Shown: positions 16,871 through 26,243 of the stretch, piece by piece | How positions within the stretch are numbered: position 1 is the first letter of the stretch | Layout: every line of letters begins with the position of its first letter | Source of the DNA: Paenibacillus_E oryzisoli_A | GTDB lineage: Bacteria; Bacillota; Bacilli; Paenibacillales; NBRC-103111 | DNA length: 64,000 nt | Assembly: GCF_050467285.1 (NCBI RefSeq) | Contig: NZ_JBCMUN010000009.1 | Span: 1 to 64,000, forward strand | Direction: 5' to 3' | Translations under genes and position numbers: made by a program | The notes under the pieces: model-generated | Told to the model about the DNA's origin: nothing | The model's database searches: none | What the model saw: the letters and a program-made list of their open reading frames with translations, nothing else

Positions 16871-17854
16871 ATGAGAGTCGTGGATGCTCACTGTGATGCC
16901 CTGACCAAGCTGGCACTTAACGAGAGGTTGGATTTTGATAGAGAACAAGAGGAACTGGACGTCTGCTATCCAAGACTTCGCCAAGCCGGCGTGAAAGTCC
17001 AGCTGTTTGCCATGTATTTGTCGGAGTCGATTCGAAACCCGGGCTTTGATCATATTTTACGTATGATAGATGTCTTTTATCGAAAAATCGCGCGTCACCC
17101 GCATATGCAGGTCATTCGTACGTCTGAGGATTGGCTGGAAGTAGAGACGTCATCCAAGATAGGGGCTATGCTTACCTTGGAAGGGTTGGATGCGCTAGGG
17201 GGCAATTTGACTTATATCCGGCTGCTTCACGAGATGGGCGTAAGAGCGATCGGACTGACGTGGAACTATGCAAATTGGGCGGCTGACGGCGTCATGGAGC
17301 CGCGAAACGGCGGATTCACAAGAAAAGGAAGAGGGATGTTAAAAGAATTAGAAACTTTGGGCATAATAGTCGATGTATCTCATCTCTCTGTCGCCGCTTT
17401 TTGGGAGCTGACGAACGTATATCCAAAGCCTTTCATAGCTTCACATTCCAATACGCAGGCCCATTGCGCTCATCCAAGAAATTTATCGGATGACCAGATC
17501 AAAGCTATCATCGCATGTAAGGGAATGATGGGTCTCACGTTCGTGCCTTACTTTGTGGAGAGCGGGAAAGAGCGTGTCCCGATTTCTGCGCTGCTGAATC
17601 ACATCGATCATGTGTGTGCACTTGGAGGAGAGCAGCATGTAGGCTTTGGCTCCGACTTTGACGGGATTGAGCAGTGGATGGTAAATCTTCGGCACACCGG
17701 CAATTACGCAAATATTCGGGAAGCGTTAAGTAAAAGCTATACGGAGACCCAGGTTGAATCGTTTTTGTACGGAAATTGGCGCCGTTTTATGGTCGCTAAC
17801 CTTCCGAGATGCAAAAAAGCCGATCAATCTAACTTTGATATGGATACAATCTAA
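16871..17854 (+). CDS. Membrane-dipeptidase family (M19) enzyme
   Basis: Zinc dipeptidase of the amidohydrolase fold, 327 residues. DAHCDAL near the N-terminus is the HxD metal motif, TLEGLDALGG supplies the bridging Glu, ASHSNTQAHCAHPRN gives the two His ligands and GFGSDFDGI the late Asp. ATG 16871 has AAGGAGG 8 bp upstream. There is no signal peptide, so it is probably cytoplasmic. Such enzymes cleave dipeptides, sometimes with D-residues; the substrate here is unknown. Confidence 0.9.
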   Translation: MRVVDAHCDALTKLALNERLDFDREQEELDVCYPRLRQAGVKVQLFAMYLSESIRNPGFDHILRMIDVFYRKIARHPHMQVIRTSEDWLEVETSSKIGAMLTLEGLDALGGNLTYIRLLHEMGVRAIGLTWNYANWAADGVMEPRNGGFTRKGRGMLKELETLGIIVDVSHLSVAAFWELTNVYPKPFIASHSNTQAHCAHPRNLSDDQIKAIIACKGMMGLTFVPYFVESGKERVPISALLNHIDHVCALGGEQHVGFGSDFDGIEQWMVNLRHTGNYANIREALSKSYTETQVESFLYGNWRRFMVANLPRCKKADQSNFDMDTI

Positions 17855-17884
17855 AAAAGCTATCTTTGAAATGGTTGAAAACAC

Positions 17885-17913
17885 TTGCATTTTAGTTAGC
17901 GAAGGCATAGAAT
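17885..17913 (+). promoter_or_regulatory. Promoter of korAB
   Basis: TTGCAT at 17885-17890, 17 bp, TAGAAT at 17908-17913. Good sigma-A-like match ahead of the oxidoreductase pair. Confidence 0.6.
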
Positions 17914-18019
17914 TTGTGTGATGGTGAAAGGAAATTTTTATTGATCTTCTTTACTTACTATAGGAATGGTGTAGTTCAAGTGTCTTCATGCAGCTACAAT
18001 CAAAAGGAGTGGACGTACG

Positions 18020-19768
18020 GTGATTAGTCAGTTATCTTGGAAAATCGGAGGTCAGCAGGGGGAAGGGGTCGAATCAACAGACCGTATTTTCTCTACTGCA
18101 TTGAACCGTCTCGGTTATTATTTGTATGGGTACCGTCATTTCTCTTCGCGGATTAAGGGGGGGCATACAAATAACAAGATTCGCATCAGCACCAAACCGA
18201 TTCGCGCAATTTCAGATGATTTGGACATTCTGGTAGCTTTCGACCAAGAAAGTATCGATTTCAATGCACATGAGCTTCGTGACAATGGTGTCATCGTTGC
18301 GGATGCTAAATTTAACCCGGTATTGCCGGAAGGTATTAAAGCTAGACTATTTCCTGTGCCGATTACGGCAATTGCGGAGGAATTAGGTACTTCCCTATTT
18401 AAGAACATGGCTGCGTCAGGCGCTTCTTGGGCTTTGCTTGGTTTGCCGCTTGACGTGTTTAATAAAGCAGTAGAAGAAGAGTTCGGCCGTAAAGGCGCAG
18501 CAGTTGTTGAGAAAAACATCGAGGCTGTCCGTAAAGGTGCTGAATCCGTATTGGAACTTGCTGGCGGACCTATCGCTGACTTCCAATTGGAACCGGCTGA
18601 CGGCAAACAAAAGCTGTTCATGATCGGTAACGATGCGATCGCGCTTGGAGCTGTAGCTGCAGGTTGCCGTTTCATGCCTGCTTATCCGATTACACCTGCT
18701 TCCGAGGTTATGGAATACTTGATCAAAGCTCTTCCTAAATTCGGCGGTACAGTTATTCAAACCGAAGACGAAATCGCAGCTTGCACCATGGCAATCGGCG
18801 CAAACTACGCTGGCGCTCGTGCACTGACAGCTTCCGCGGGTCCTGGTCTTTCCTTGATGATGGAAGCGATCGGCCTTGCCGGTATGACAGAAACGCCGGT
18901 TGTTATCGTGGATACGCAGCGCGGTGGTCCAAGTACAGGTCTTCCTACGAAACAAGAACAATCCGACTTGAACGCAATGGTATACGGAACACACGGTGAA
19001 ATTCCAAAAATCGTTCTTTCCCCAAGCACGATCGAAGAGTGCTTCTATGATACGATCGAAGCGTTCAACTTGGCTGAGCAATACCAATGCCCGGTTATTT
19101 TGATGACGGACCTTCAACTTTCCTTGGGTAAACAATCCGCAGAAATGCTGGACTACAACCGTATCGTGATCGATCGCGGCGCCCTGGTGACAGAAGCGCC
19201 TGAGCTAGAAGCGAATCAACTTTTCAAACGTTACGAATTTACAGCTAACGGCGTTTCGCCGCGTGTAATTCCAGGCGTGAAACATGGTCTGCACCATGTA
19301 ACAGGCGTTGAGCACGACCAAACAGGCCGTCCGTCCGAGAGCACGGATAACCGTCAAAAAATGATGGATAAACGTCTTGAGAAGCTGAAACACATCCAAG
19401 TGACGGATGCCGTTAAAGTGGATGCTCCGAACGAAAACCCAGACATTTTGATCATTGGTATGGGTTCCACCGGCGGTACAATTGATGAAGCTAGAAGCCG
19501 CGTTGCAGCAGAAGGCATTACAACCAACCATGCGACCGTTCGTTTGATTCACCCGTTCCCAGCTGAACAATTGCGACCATATGTTGAGAAAGCGAAGACA
19601 GTTATCGTTGTCGAAAACAATGCAACAGGTCAACTCGCTGATCAAATTAAACTGCATGTCGGTCATGCAGATAAAATCAAGAACATGCTGAAATACAACG
19701 GCAATCCGTTCTTGCCAGCAGAAATTGAACAAAAAATTAAGGAGTTGACCCTAGCATGGCAACGTTAA
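18020..19768 (+). CDS. korA: 2-oxoacid:ferredoxin oxidoreductase, fused gamma-alpha subunit (KorA)
   Basis: Part of a CoA-dependent 2-oxoacid oxidoreductase that reduces ferredoxin. 582 residues: the gamma domain (about 1-190, with GGQQGEGVEST), the pyrimidine-binding alpha domain (from about 205, with the YPITPASEVMEYL motif) and a C-terminal transketolase-like domain. The GTG start follows AAAGGAGTGG. It overlaps korB by 13 bp. This gene pair is common next to miaB in Bacillales. Substrate is probably 2-oxoglutarate or pyruvate; sequence alone does not decide. Confidence 0.93.
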   Translation: MISQLSWKIGGQQGEGVESTDRIFSTALNRLGYYLYGYRHFSSRIKGGHTNNKIRISTKPIRAISDDLDILVAFDQESIDFNAHELRDNGVIVADAKFNPVLPEGIKARLFPVPITAIAEELGTSLFKNMAASGASWALLGLPLDVFNKAVEEEFGRKGAAVVEKNIEAVRKGAESVLELAGGPIADFQLEPADGKQKLFMIGNDAIALGAVAAGCRFMPAYPITPASEVMEYLIKALPKFGGTVIQTEDEIAACTMAIGANYAGARALTASAGPGLSLMMEAIGLAGMTETPVVIVDTQRGGPSTGLPTKQEQSDLNAMVYGTHGEIPKIVLSPSTIEECFYDTIEAFNLAEQYQCPVILMTDLQLSLGKQSAEMLDYNRIVIDRGALVTEAPELEANQLFKRYEFTANGVSPRVIPGVKHGLHHVTGVEHDQTGRPSESTDNRQKMMDKRLEKLKHIQVTDAVKVDAPNENPDILIIGMGSTGGTIDEARSRVAAEGITTNHATVRLIHPFPAEQLRPYVEKAKTVIVVENNATGQLADQIKLHVGHADKIKNMLKYNGNPFLPAEIEQKIKELTLAWQR

Positions 19769-20622
19769 AAGATTTTCGCAACAATGTGAAGCCGAACTGG
19801 TGTCCAGGATGCGGAGACTTCTCCGTACAAGCGGCGATTCAAAGAGCAGCAGCAAATGTTGGTCTGGAGCCTGAGGGCTTGGCAATCGTTTCCGGTATCG
19901 GTTGCTCCGGTCGTATTTCCGGTTACATCAATGCGTACGGTTTCCACGGTATTCACGGAAGATCTCTGCCAATCGCACAAGGCGTGAAAATGGCGAATCG
20001 CGAATTGACAGTTATCGCATCCGGCGGTGACGGTGACGGCTTCGCGATCGGTATGGGTCACACGGTTCACGCCATTCGTCGTAACATTGACATCACTTAC
20101 ATCGTAATGGATAACCAAATCTACGGTTTGACAAAAGGCCAAGCATCCCCACGTAGTGCGGAAGGCTTCAAAACGAAAAGTACACCGCAAGGAACGATCG
20201 AATCTGCGATTTCCCCGTTGGAAGTTGCGATGGCGGCAGGCGCGACATTCGTAGCGCAATCGTTCTCGAGCAACCTGAAACAACTGACTGCGGTTATTGA
20301 AGCAGGTCTGAACCACAAAGGCTTCTCCTTGATCAACGTATTCTCGCCTTGCGTAACGTTCAACAAAGTAAACACATACGACTGGTTCAAAGAGAACATC
20401 GTTGATTTGGATGAAATCCCTGACTACGATCCTACGAACCGCGTCATGGCGATGACGAAAATCATGGAAACGAACTCCATGCTGACAGGCATCATCTACG
20501 AAAACAAAGATAAGAAGAGCTATGAAGCTTCCGTTCCGAACTTCTCTGAAGTGGGTCTTGCCAACCAAGATCTGAAAATTTCCGAAGCGGATTTCAGTAA
20601 AATGCTGAAAGAATTTATCTAA
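19756..20622 (+). CDS. korB: 2-oxoacid:ferredoxin oxidoreductase beta subunit (KorB)
   Basis: Thiamine-diphosphate subunit of the complex, 288 residues. NWCPGCGDFS at the N-terminus supplies Cys residues for the [4Fe-4S] cluster. The TPP motif is GGDGDGFAIG followed by MDNQIYGLTKGQ. Start lies inside korA (13-bp overlap), indicating coupled translation and 1:1 assembly. No separate delta/ferredoxin subunit is encoded here, so electrons must leave through a free ferredoxin. A terminator follows. Confidence 0.94.
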   Translation: MATLKDFRNNVKPNWCPGCGDFSVQAAIQRAAANVGLEPEGLAIVSGIGCSGRISGYINAYGFHGIHGRSLPIAQGVKMANRELTVIASGGDGDGFAIGMGHTVHAIRRNIDITYIVMDNQIYGLTKGQASPRSAEGFKTKSTPQGTIESAISPLEVAMAAGATFVAQSFSSNLKQLTAVIEAGLNHKGFSLINVFSPCVTFNKVNTYDWFKENIVDLDEIPDYDPTNRVMAMTKIMETNSMLTGIIYENKDKKSYEASVPNFSEVGLANQDLKISEADFSKMLKEFI

Positions 20623-20637
20623 TTGCACACATACCAC

Positions 20638-20674
20638 AAGAGGCATATGGAGAATTCCGTATGCCTCTTTCTTT
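20638..20674 (+). terminator. Terminator after korB
   Basis: AAGAGGCATA pairs with TATGCCTCTT around an AT-rich loop, with a short T-tail. Confidence 0.8.
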
Positions 20675-20718
20675 AACCGCTATACGGTTGATGAAGATAT
20701 AAAGGAAGGATGATCGCC

Positions 20719-21288
20719 ATGAAGTTGATTCCAATCGGGGTTTCGGCAAGACATATTCATCTTACAGATGAGCATGTGGAACAATTATTCGGACAAGGCG
20801 CCGAGTTGACCGTATTCAAGCCGTTGTCACAGCCTGGACAGTATGCGGCCAATGAAACAGTAGCCATCGTAGGACCGAAAGGCCGCTTCGATAAAGTGAG
20901 AATTCTCGGTCCAGTGCGGCCTAGCACGCAAATCGAAGTTTCGCGCACGGATGCCTTTGCTTTGGGTATTCAGCCTCCCGTAAGAGAATCCGGCAACATC
21001 GTCGATACGCCGGGCCTTCGAGTCATTGGGCCTAAAGGTGAAATCGAACTGGACAAAGGGGTGATTGTCGCGGCAAGACATATTCACTTTCATACGTCCG
21101 ATGCTGAACGCTGGGATATTCAGGACAAGCAATTGCTTCGGGTGAGAGTGGGCGGCGAAAGACCGTTGGTGTTTGAAGACGTCATTGCACGCGTATCCGA
21201 TCAATTTGCGCTTGATTTTCATATCGATACGGATGAAGGCAATGCGGCAGGAGTTAAAACCGGAGATCAAGCGGAATTGCTGAGATAG
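20719..21288 (+). CDS. PduL-type phosphate acyltransferase
   Basis: Phosphotransacylase that interconverts acyl-CoA and acyl phosphate, PduL family, 189 residues. Two repeated zinc motifs are visible, SARHIHLT near residue 10 and AARHIHFH near 118, with a later His in FHIDTDEGNA. ATG 20719 has AAGGAAGG about 10 bp upstream; the ATG at 20710 is too close to it. No microcompartment shell genes or encapsulation peptide are seen, so it is a housekeeping cytosolic form. Beside korAB it could convert the acyl-CoA made there to acyl phosphate. Confidence 0.88.
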   Translation: MKLIPIGVSARHIHLTDEHVEQLFGQGAELTVFKPLSQPGQYAANETVAIVGPKGRFDKVRILGPVRPSTQIEVSRTDAFALGIQPPVRESGNIVDTPGLRVIGPKGEIELDKGVIVAARHIHFHTSDAERWDIQDKQLLRVRVGGERPLVFEDVIARVSDQFALDFHIDTDEGNAAGVKTGDQAELLR

Positions 21289-21321
21289 ATAGTTAACAAC
21301 ATTAATTATCAGGAAACAGGA

Positions 21322-21361
21322 AGCATCTCAAATTCGCATGCGATGATGAGGTGCTTTTTTT
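21322..21361 (+). terminator. Terminator after pduL-like gene
   Basis: AGCATCTCA pairs with TGAGGTGCT; the inner TCGCATGCGA is self-complementary; seven T residues follow. Confidence 0.85.
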
Positions 21362-21493
21362 GCGCGCGAGCAGGGGGTTCTATGAAAATAGTTCTTTAGC
21401 AATTTTGAGGCATTCATGATAGAATAAGGCAAATAAGAACGCCAAAACCACCCAAATTACGACAATACTCGCGTCATTAAAGGAGATTGCCTG

Positions 21494-23917
21494 ATGGACA
21501 TACTAGCAAGTACATATTATTTACCTTTGGTACTTTTTTCGATCCTGATCGCGATTGTCGCATCGTTCGCAGCGTTAGACTTGGGAATTCGGATCCATCG
21601 AGCCAAGGGTTACGCACGATACCTGTGGGTGTCAGGAGGCTCTTTTGCCATGGGGATGGGCATCTGGTCGATGCATTTTATTGCCATGCTCGCCTTTCAT
21701 TTGTCGATCCCTGTCTCGTATAACATAGCTATTGTGATCAAATCTATTATCCCGGCTATCTTGGCTTCGTGGCTGGCCCTGCATTTAATAAGCAAGCCGA
21801 CGATGCGCGTATCGCAAGTGTTCGTTGGTGCAACGTTGATTGCAACTGGCATTGTCTCTATGCATTATGTCGGCATGGACGCTATGGTGATGGGCGCGAC
21901 GATTACCTATAATCCGTTTCTGTGGGTGCTTTCCGCGATTGTCGCATATGTCGTATCCCTGGCGGCACTTTATTTACTGTATAAAGTGAAGCAGCAATCG
22001 GATTTGCCAGGCATTTTTTTGAAAAAACTCGGCAGCGCCGTTGTAATGGGCCTTGCTGTCGTCGGCATGCATTATACAGGCATGTCCGCGGCAACATTTC
22101 GTCAGCATGCTCATGAGGTCATGGCGGGGAGCACAATCGACAATACCCTCTTGGCCTATTTAGTTGGCTTCGGTGTATTATTTATATTAGGTGTGGCCTT
22201 CATCAGCACCTTTATCGATCGCCGGTTTGAATCCCAATCGCTTATGTCGGAACGTAAGTTCCACGCCGTTGTGGAATCCGCAAACGATGCGATTATTTTG
22301 ACGGACAATCAAGGTACTATCATTTCGTGGAATAAAGGTGCGCATGCCATTTTCGGCTATGAGGAGTCTAACATTATGGGAAAGAGTCTCCTGACGATTA
22401 TTTCCTTTGGCGACCAAGGGGAACAGGAGCAGCTAATTTCCATGCGATTGAAGTCGGCCCAGCTGATGGGGAAAACCTGTGAAGTACAAGGGATTCGCAA
22501 AGATAAAGCTTTAATCCCGATCGAGCTCTCAATCGGCCTCTGGATGGATGAAGGAAAAACGTATTTTAGCTGCATCATGCGTGACATCTCGGAACGCAAG
22601 CAGGCGGAAGAGAAAATTAATCAAATGGTCTATCTTGACCCTTTGACAGGACTCCCGAATCGTCATTTGCTCAATGATCGTTTAATTCATGCCTTGGATC
22701 AGGCGCAAGAAAATAAGCAGATGATCGGCATCATGTTTATCGATTTGGATCGGTTCAAATATATTAACGACTCGTTGGGGCATGCAACAGGGGATAAATT
22801 ACTGATCGAAGCGGCAAAACGTTTTCAAGATTGTGTTAGTAAATTTGAAACGGTCTCACGCCAAGGCGGGGATGAATTTATTATTTTGTTCCCCAACACA
22901 ACGACAGACGAGATTACCAAAAAAGCGCGTACCATTATTCGCGCCTTTGCGCAATCATTTTCCATTGACGATAACGAACTGTTTGTTACACCGTCTGTCG
23001 GCATCAGCATGTACCCGGGGGATGGCAGCGATCTGGATACGCTGATTAAAAACGCGGATACCGCGATGTATCGGGTCAAAGAGCTGGGCAAAAATAGTTT
23101 TCAATTCTATACGCCGGATATGAACGATGCTGTCTCCAAGAAGATGCAGCTGGAAATCGGGCTTCGCAAGGCGCTGGAACGGGGAGAATTCCAAGTGTAT
23201 TATCAGCCGCAGATCGATGTGGCAACCGGCGGCATTATTGGCGTCGAGGCGCTCATTCGTTGGCAGCACCCGGAGCTTGGACAAATATCGCCAGTTGAGT
23301 TTATCCCGATGGCTGAAGAAACCGGATTGATTATCCCTATCGGGGAGTGGGTGTTGAAAGAGGCGTGCCGCCAAAATAAAAAGTGGCAGGAACAAGGCTT
23401 TCTGCCGATCCGTATGGCTGTCAACATCTCGTCGCGTCAGTTCCAGCAGAGCAACTTGATTGAAGTCGTAAGCCAGACGTTGAGCGAGACAGGACTCGAT
23501 CCGAAATATCTGGAGCTTGAGTTGACGGAAAGCATCATCCAAGATTCCAAATTTGCCATTTCCACGATGCAAAAGCTGAAGGATATGGGAATCTTTTTGT
23601 CCATCGACGATTTTGGAACTGGCTATTCTTCGCTGAGCTATTTAAAATTGTTTCCCATTGACAGCTTGAAAATCGACCAATCGTTTACACGCAACATGTT
23701 TGAAAATGTTAAGGATGCCGCACTTGTTCATACGATCATTTCAATGGCGCATAATCTGGATCTCAAAGTGATTGCAGAAGGCGTTGAAACACAGGATCAA
23801 CTGGCGTTTCTGGTGGAAAAGCAGTGCAATGAAGCGCAGGGCTATTTATTCAGCAGGCCGCAGAATGCCGAGCACATTTCGGCACTCTTAAGAGATCGAT
23901 TATCGTTTTCCCGATGA
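21494..23917 (+). CDS. MHYT-PAS-GGDEF-EAL cyclic di-GMP protein
   Basis: 807-residue membrane protein that can make and break cyclic di-GMP. Residues about 1-235 form the seven-helix MHYT sensor, with the signature repeated (SMHFIAM, SMHYVGM, GMHYTGM), thought to bind copper and sense O2, CO or NO. A PAS domain spans about 250-370. GGDEF is intact at 458-462. EAL is intact at 585-587, with DDFGTGYSS and the late AEGVET also present. Both activities are therefore possible. I see no RxxD inhibitory site at the usual position. Single gene, ATG after AAAGGAGATTGCCTG. Confidence 0.94.
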   Translation: MDILASTYYLPLVLFSILIAIVASFAALDLGIRIHRAKGYARYLWVSGGSFAMGMGIWSMHFIAMLAFHLSIPVSYNIAIVIKSIIPAILASWLALHLISKPTMRVSQVFVGATLIATGIVSMHYVGMDAMVMGATITYNPFLWVLSAIVAYVVSLAALYLLYKVKQQSDLPGIFLKKLGSAVVMGLAVVGMHYTGMSAATFRQHAHEVMAGSTIDNTLLAYLVGFGVLFILGVAFISTFIDRRFESQSLMSERKFHAVVESANDAIILTDNQGTIISWNKGAHAIFGYEESNIMGKSLLTIISFGDQGEQEQLISMRLKSAQLMGKTCEVQGIRKDKALIPIELSIGLWMDEGKTYFSCIMRDISERKQAEEKINQMVYLDPLTGLPNRHLLNDRLIHALDQAQENKQMIGIMFIDLDRFKYINDSLGHATGDKLLIEAAKRFQDCVSKFETVSRQGGDEFIILFPNTTTDEITKKARTIIRAFAQSFSIDDNELFVTPSVGISMYPGDGSDLDTLIKNADTAMYRVKELGKNSFQFYTPDMNDAVSKKMQLEIGLRKALERGEFQVYYQPQIDVATGGIIGVEALIRWQHPELGQISPVEFIPMAEETGLIIPIGEWVLKEACRQNKKWQEQGFLPIRMAVNISSRQFQQSNLIEVVSQTLSETGLDPKYLELELTESIIQDSKFAISTMQKLKDMGIFLSIDDFGTGYSSLSYLKLFPIDSLKIDQSFTRNMFENVKDAALVHTIISMAHNLDLKVIAEGVETQDQLAFLVEKQCNEAQGYLFSRPQNAEHISALLRDRLSFSR

Positions 23918-23948
23918 CATGGCATGATGGATATATCTCACTCATCTA

Positions 23949-23957
23949 TGTTATAAT
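23949..23957 (+). promoter_or_regulatory. Extended -10 promoter of miaB
   Basis: TGTTATAAT is a TGn-TATAAT extended -10 element without a clear -35, about 60 bp before miaB. Confidence 0.5.
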
Positions 23958-24018
23958 GTTGTATTGGATTATCAACGATAGGATGAACTAGATTGAAATA
24001 AAGGGAAGTGAATTCAAC

Positions 24019-25605
24019 ATGTCACAGGAGAACCGGAATACATCGGACTTAAAATCCGACAAGGTGAAGGACTACTCCAAATACTTTGACTTCTCGGATG
24101 CGAAATTGATTAGTCAAGAAGAAGGCAAGACGACTTATCGCATTAAAGGGCGCAATATTCAGATCAATGCGGCCCCAAGTTATCGCGATGAGAAGCAGCG
24201 GGGGAAAGAGGACGTTCAGGTCCATTACGATTTTGCAATTCCGGACGATATGCAGGAATTTGGCCAAGGCAAGTATTATCTCATTGCTACGTATGGCTGC
24301 CAAATGAACGAGCACGATACGGAAGTCATGCGCGGCCTATTCGAGCAGATGGGCTACCAATCGACGGAAGATAAGCATGTGGCCGATGTGATTCTTTTAA
24401 ATACATGTGCGATTCGTGAAAATGCGGAGGACAAGGTGTTCGGCGAGCTTGGGCACCTCAAGGCGTTGAAAGCGGAGAAGCCGGATCTGGTTCTTGGGGT
24501 ATGCGGCTGCATGTCCCAGGAGGAAGCGGTCGTCAATCGAATTATGCAGAAGCACCCGTTCGTCGATATGATTTTCGGGACTCACAATATTCATCGCCTC
24601 CCTGTGCTCCTCAAGGACGCATACTTCAACAAGGAAATGGTCGTTGAGGTGTGGTCGAAGGAAGGCGACATTATTGAAAATCTGCCGAAGAAACGCGAAG
24701 GCATCCGCGCTTGGGTCAATATTATGTACGGCTGCGATAAGTTCTGCACGTACTGTATCGTTCCGTATACCCGCGGGAAAGAGCGCAGCCGCAGACCGCA
24801 GGACGTTCTGGCGGAAGTGCGGGAACTGGCGCGACAAGGTTTTCAAGAGATTACGCTGCTTGGACAAAACGTCAATGCTTACGGCAAAGACTTTGAAGAT
24901 ATAGCCTACACGTTCGGCGATTTGATGGATGATATCCGAAAGATCGATGTGCCGCGCATTCGCTTCACGACTTCGCATCCGCGCGATTTTGACGATCACC
25001 TGGTTGAAGTGTTGGGCAAAGGTGGCAATCTCGTCGAGCATATACACCTCCCTGTGCAGGCCGGTAATACCGAGGTGCTGAAGCGGATGAGCAGAAAGTA
25101 CTCGCGCGAGCAATATTTGGAGCTTGTTCGCAAGATCAAAGCTACAGTTCCGAACGCGGTATTGACAACCGATATTATCGTTGGGTTTCCGGGGGAAACA
25201 GCGGAACAGTTCGAAGATACGCTTTCGCTGTACGATGAAGTTGGCTTTGATTTTGCCTTCACATTCATCTATTCTCCACGCGAAGGAACGCCTGCGGCAG
25301 GCATGGAAGACAACGTCTCCATGGAAGAGAAGAAGCATCGGCTGTACCGCCTCAATGAGCTGGTGAACAAGCACAGTAAGCTGAGTAATGAGCGCTTGCT
25401 GGATACGGTAGTTGAAGTGTTGGTCGAAGGCGAGAGCCGTACGAACGCGGATGTGTTGGCCGGTCGTACGCGGTCGAATAAGCTGATTCATTTTACAGGC
25501 GATAAATCCCTCGTCGGGAAGATGGTCAATGTGCAAGTTACTCACGCGCAAACGTGGATCTTAAAAGGCGAAATCGTTGCGCAGCCTATACAGATGTCTA
25601 TTTAA
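24019..25605 (+). CDS. miaB: tRNA-2-methylthio-N6-dimethylallyladenosine synthase MiaB
   Basis: Radical SAM methylthiotransferase acting on A37 of tRNAs. 528 residues, longer than the E. coli form because of an N-terminal extension of about 85 residues that is usual in Bacillales. YGCQMNEHD starts the UPF0004 domain. The radical SAM Cys residues are 239, 243 and 246 (YGCDKFCTYC), and a C-terminal TRAM domain ends it. Followed after 22 bp by ricA, a conserved order. In Bacillales MiaB needs RicA-type proteins for full activity. Confidence 0.95.
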   Translation: MSQENRNTSDLKSDKVKDYSKYFDFSDAKLISQEEGKTTYRIKGRNIQINAAPSYRDEKQRGKEDVQVHYDFAIPDDMQEFGQGKYYLIATYGCQMNEHDTEVMRGLFEQMGYQSTEDKHVADVILLNTCAIRENAEDKVFGELGHLKALKAEKPDLVLGVCGCMSQEEAVVNRIMQKHPFVDMIFGTHNIHRLPVLLKDAYFNKEMVVEVWSKEGDIIENLPKKREGIRAWVNIMYGCDKFCTYCIVPYTRGKERSRRPQDVLAEVRELARQGFQEITLLGQNVNAYGKDFEDIAYTFGDLMDDIRKIDVPRIRFTTSHPRDFDDHLVEVLGKGGNLVEHIHLPVQAGNTEVLKRMSRKYSREQYLELVRKIKATVPNAVLTTDIIVGFPGETAEQFEDTLSLYDEVGFDFAFTFIYSPREGTPAAGMEDNVSMEEKKHRLYRLNELVNKHSKLSNERLLDTVVEVLVEGESRTNADVLAGRTRSNKLIHFTGDKSLVGKMVNVQVTHAQTWILKGEIVAQPIQMSI

Positions 25606-25627
25606 TTGAACAGGAGTGTGTCCCTTC

Positions 25628-26092
25628 ATGTCCCACTGTGATCATGACCATAACGATAGCCAACCTCATAAATACGATATTCCCGAGTTTACAAATACGG
25701 AAATGATCGTACGCGAGGACATTCTGGTGAAAGCGAAAGAATTGGCGAATCTGCTGACGACGTCAAACGAGGTGCAGTTCTATCAAAAGGCGGAGAAGCA
25801 GATTGCTATCAACACTGAGATTCAAACGCTGATCTCTTCGATTAAGAAGAAGCAAAAAGAGATTGTGGCTTTCGAAACGTTCCAAAACGAGAAAATGGTT
25901 AAAAAAATTGAAGGTGAAATCGAGCAGCTGCAAGATCAATTGGATGAAATTCCGATTGTCAGCGAGTTTAAGCAGACGCAAGAGGACATTAATTACTTGC
26001 TTCAACTCGTCATGTCAGTTGTGCGTGATACGATTTCCGAGAAAATTAATGTAGAAGCCGGAGCGACGGAAGCTCCGAGTTCTTGCGACTAG
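25628..26092 (+). CDS. ricA: RicA/YmcA family regulator
   Basis: 154-residue YlbF/YmcA-family protein. In B. subtilis RicA, RicF and RicT form a complex that carries [4Fe-4S] clusters, helps RNase Y maturation cleavages and supports sporulation and competence. The N-terminus is His/Asp-rich (HCDHDHND) and the C-terminus ends near a Cys; these could bind metal or cluster. The middle is a long coiled coil. ATG 25628 is favoured because the GTG at 25616 lies in the AGGAG ribosome site. rny is in the same window, 10 kb away. Confidence 0.9.
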   Translation: MSHCDHDHNDSQPHKYDIPEFTNTEMIVREDILVKAKELANLLTTSNEVQFYQKAEKQIAINTEIQTLISSIKKKQKEIVAFETFQNEKMVKKIEGEIEQLQDQLDEIPIVSEFKQTQEDINYLLQLVMSVVRDTISEKINVEAGATEAPSSCD

Positions 26093-26111
26093 AATCAAGC
26101 AGGAGACAGCC

Positions 26112-26161
26112 AAATCGCCCTCAGCGCAGGCCATAGCACTTGATCTGAGCGGCGATTTTTT
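26112..26161 (+). terminator. Terminator after ricA
   Basis: AAATCGCC-CTCAG pairs with CTGAG-c-GGCGATTTTTT across a 20-base loop. Confidence 0.8.
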
Positions 26162-26243
26162 GCAAGCTAAGGAGACTTTCCCAAATAAAGTACCGCTAAT
26201 TTCGGAAAGCTCCCTAGAGTAGCTTACACGGAGGAGAGTTGAG

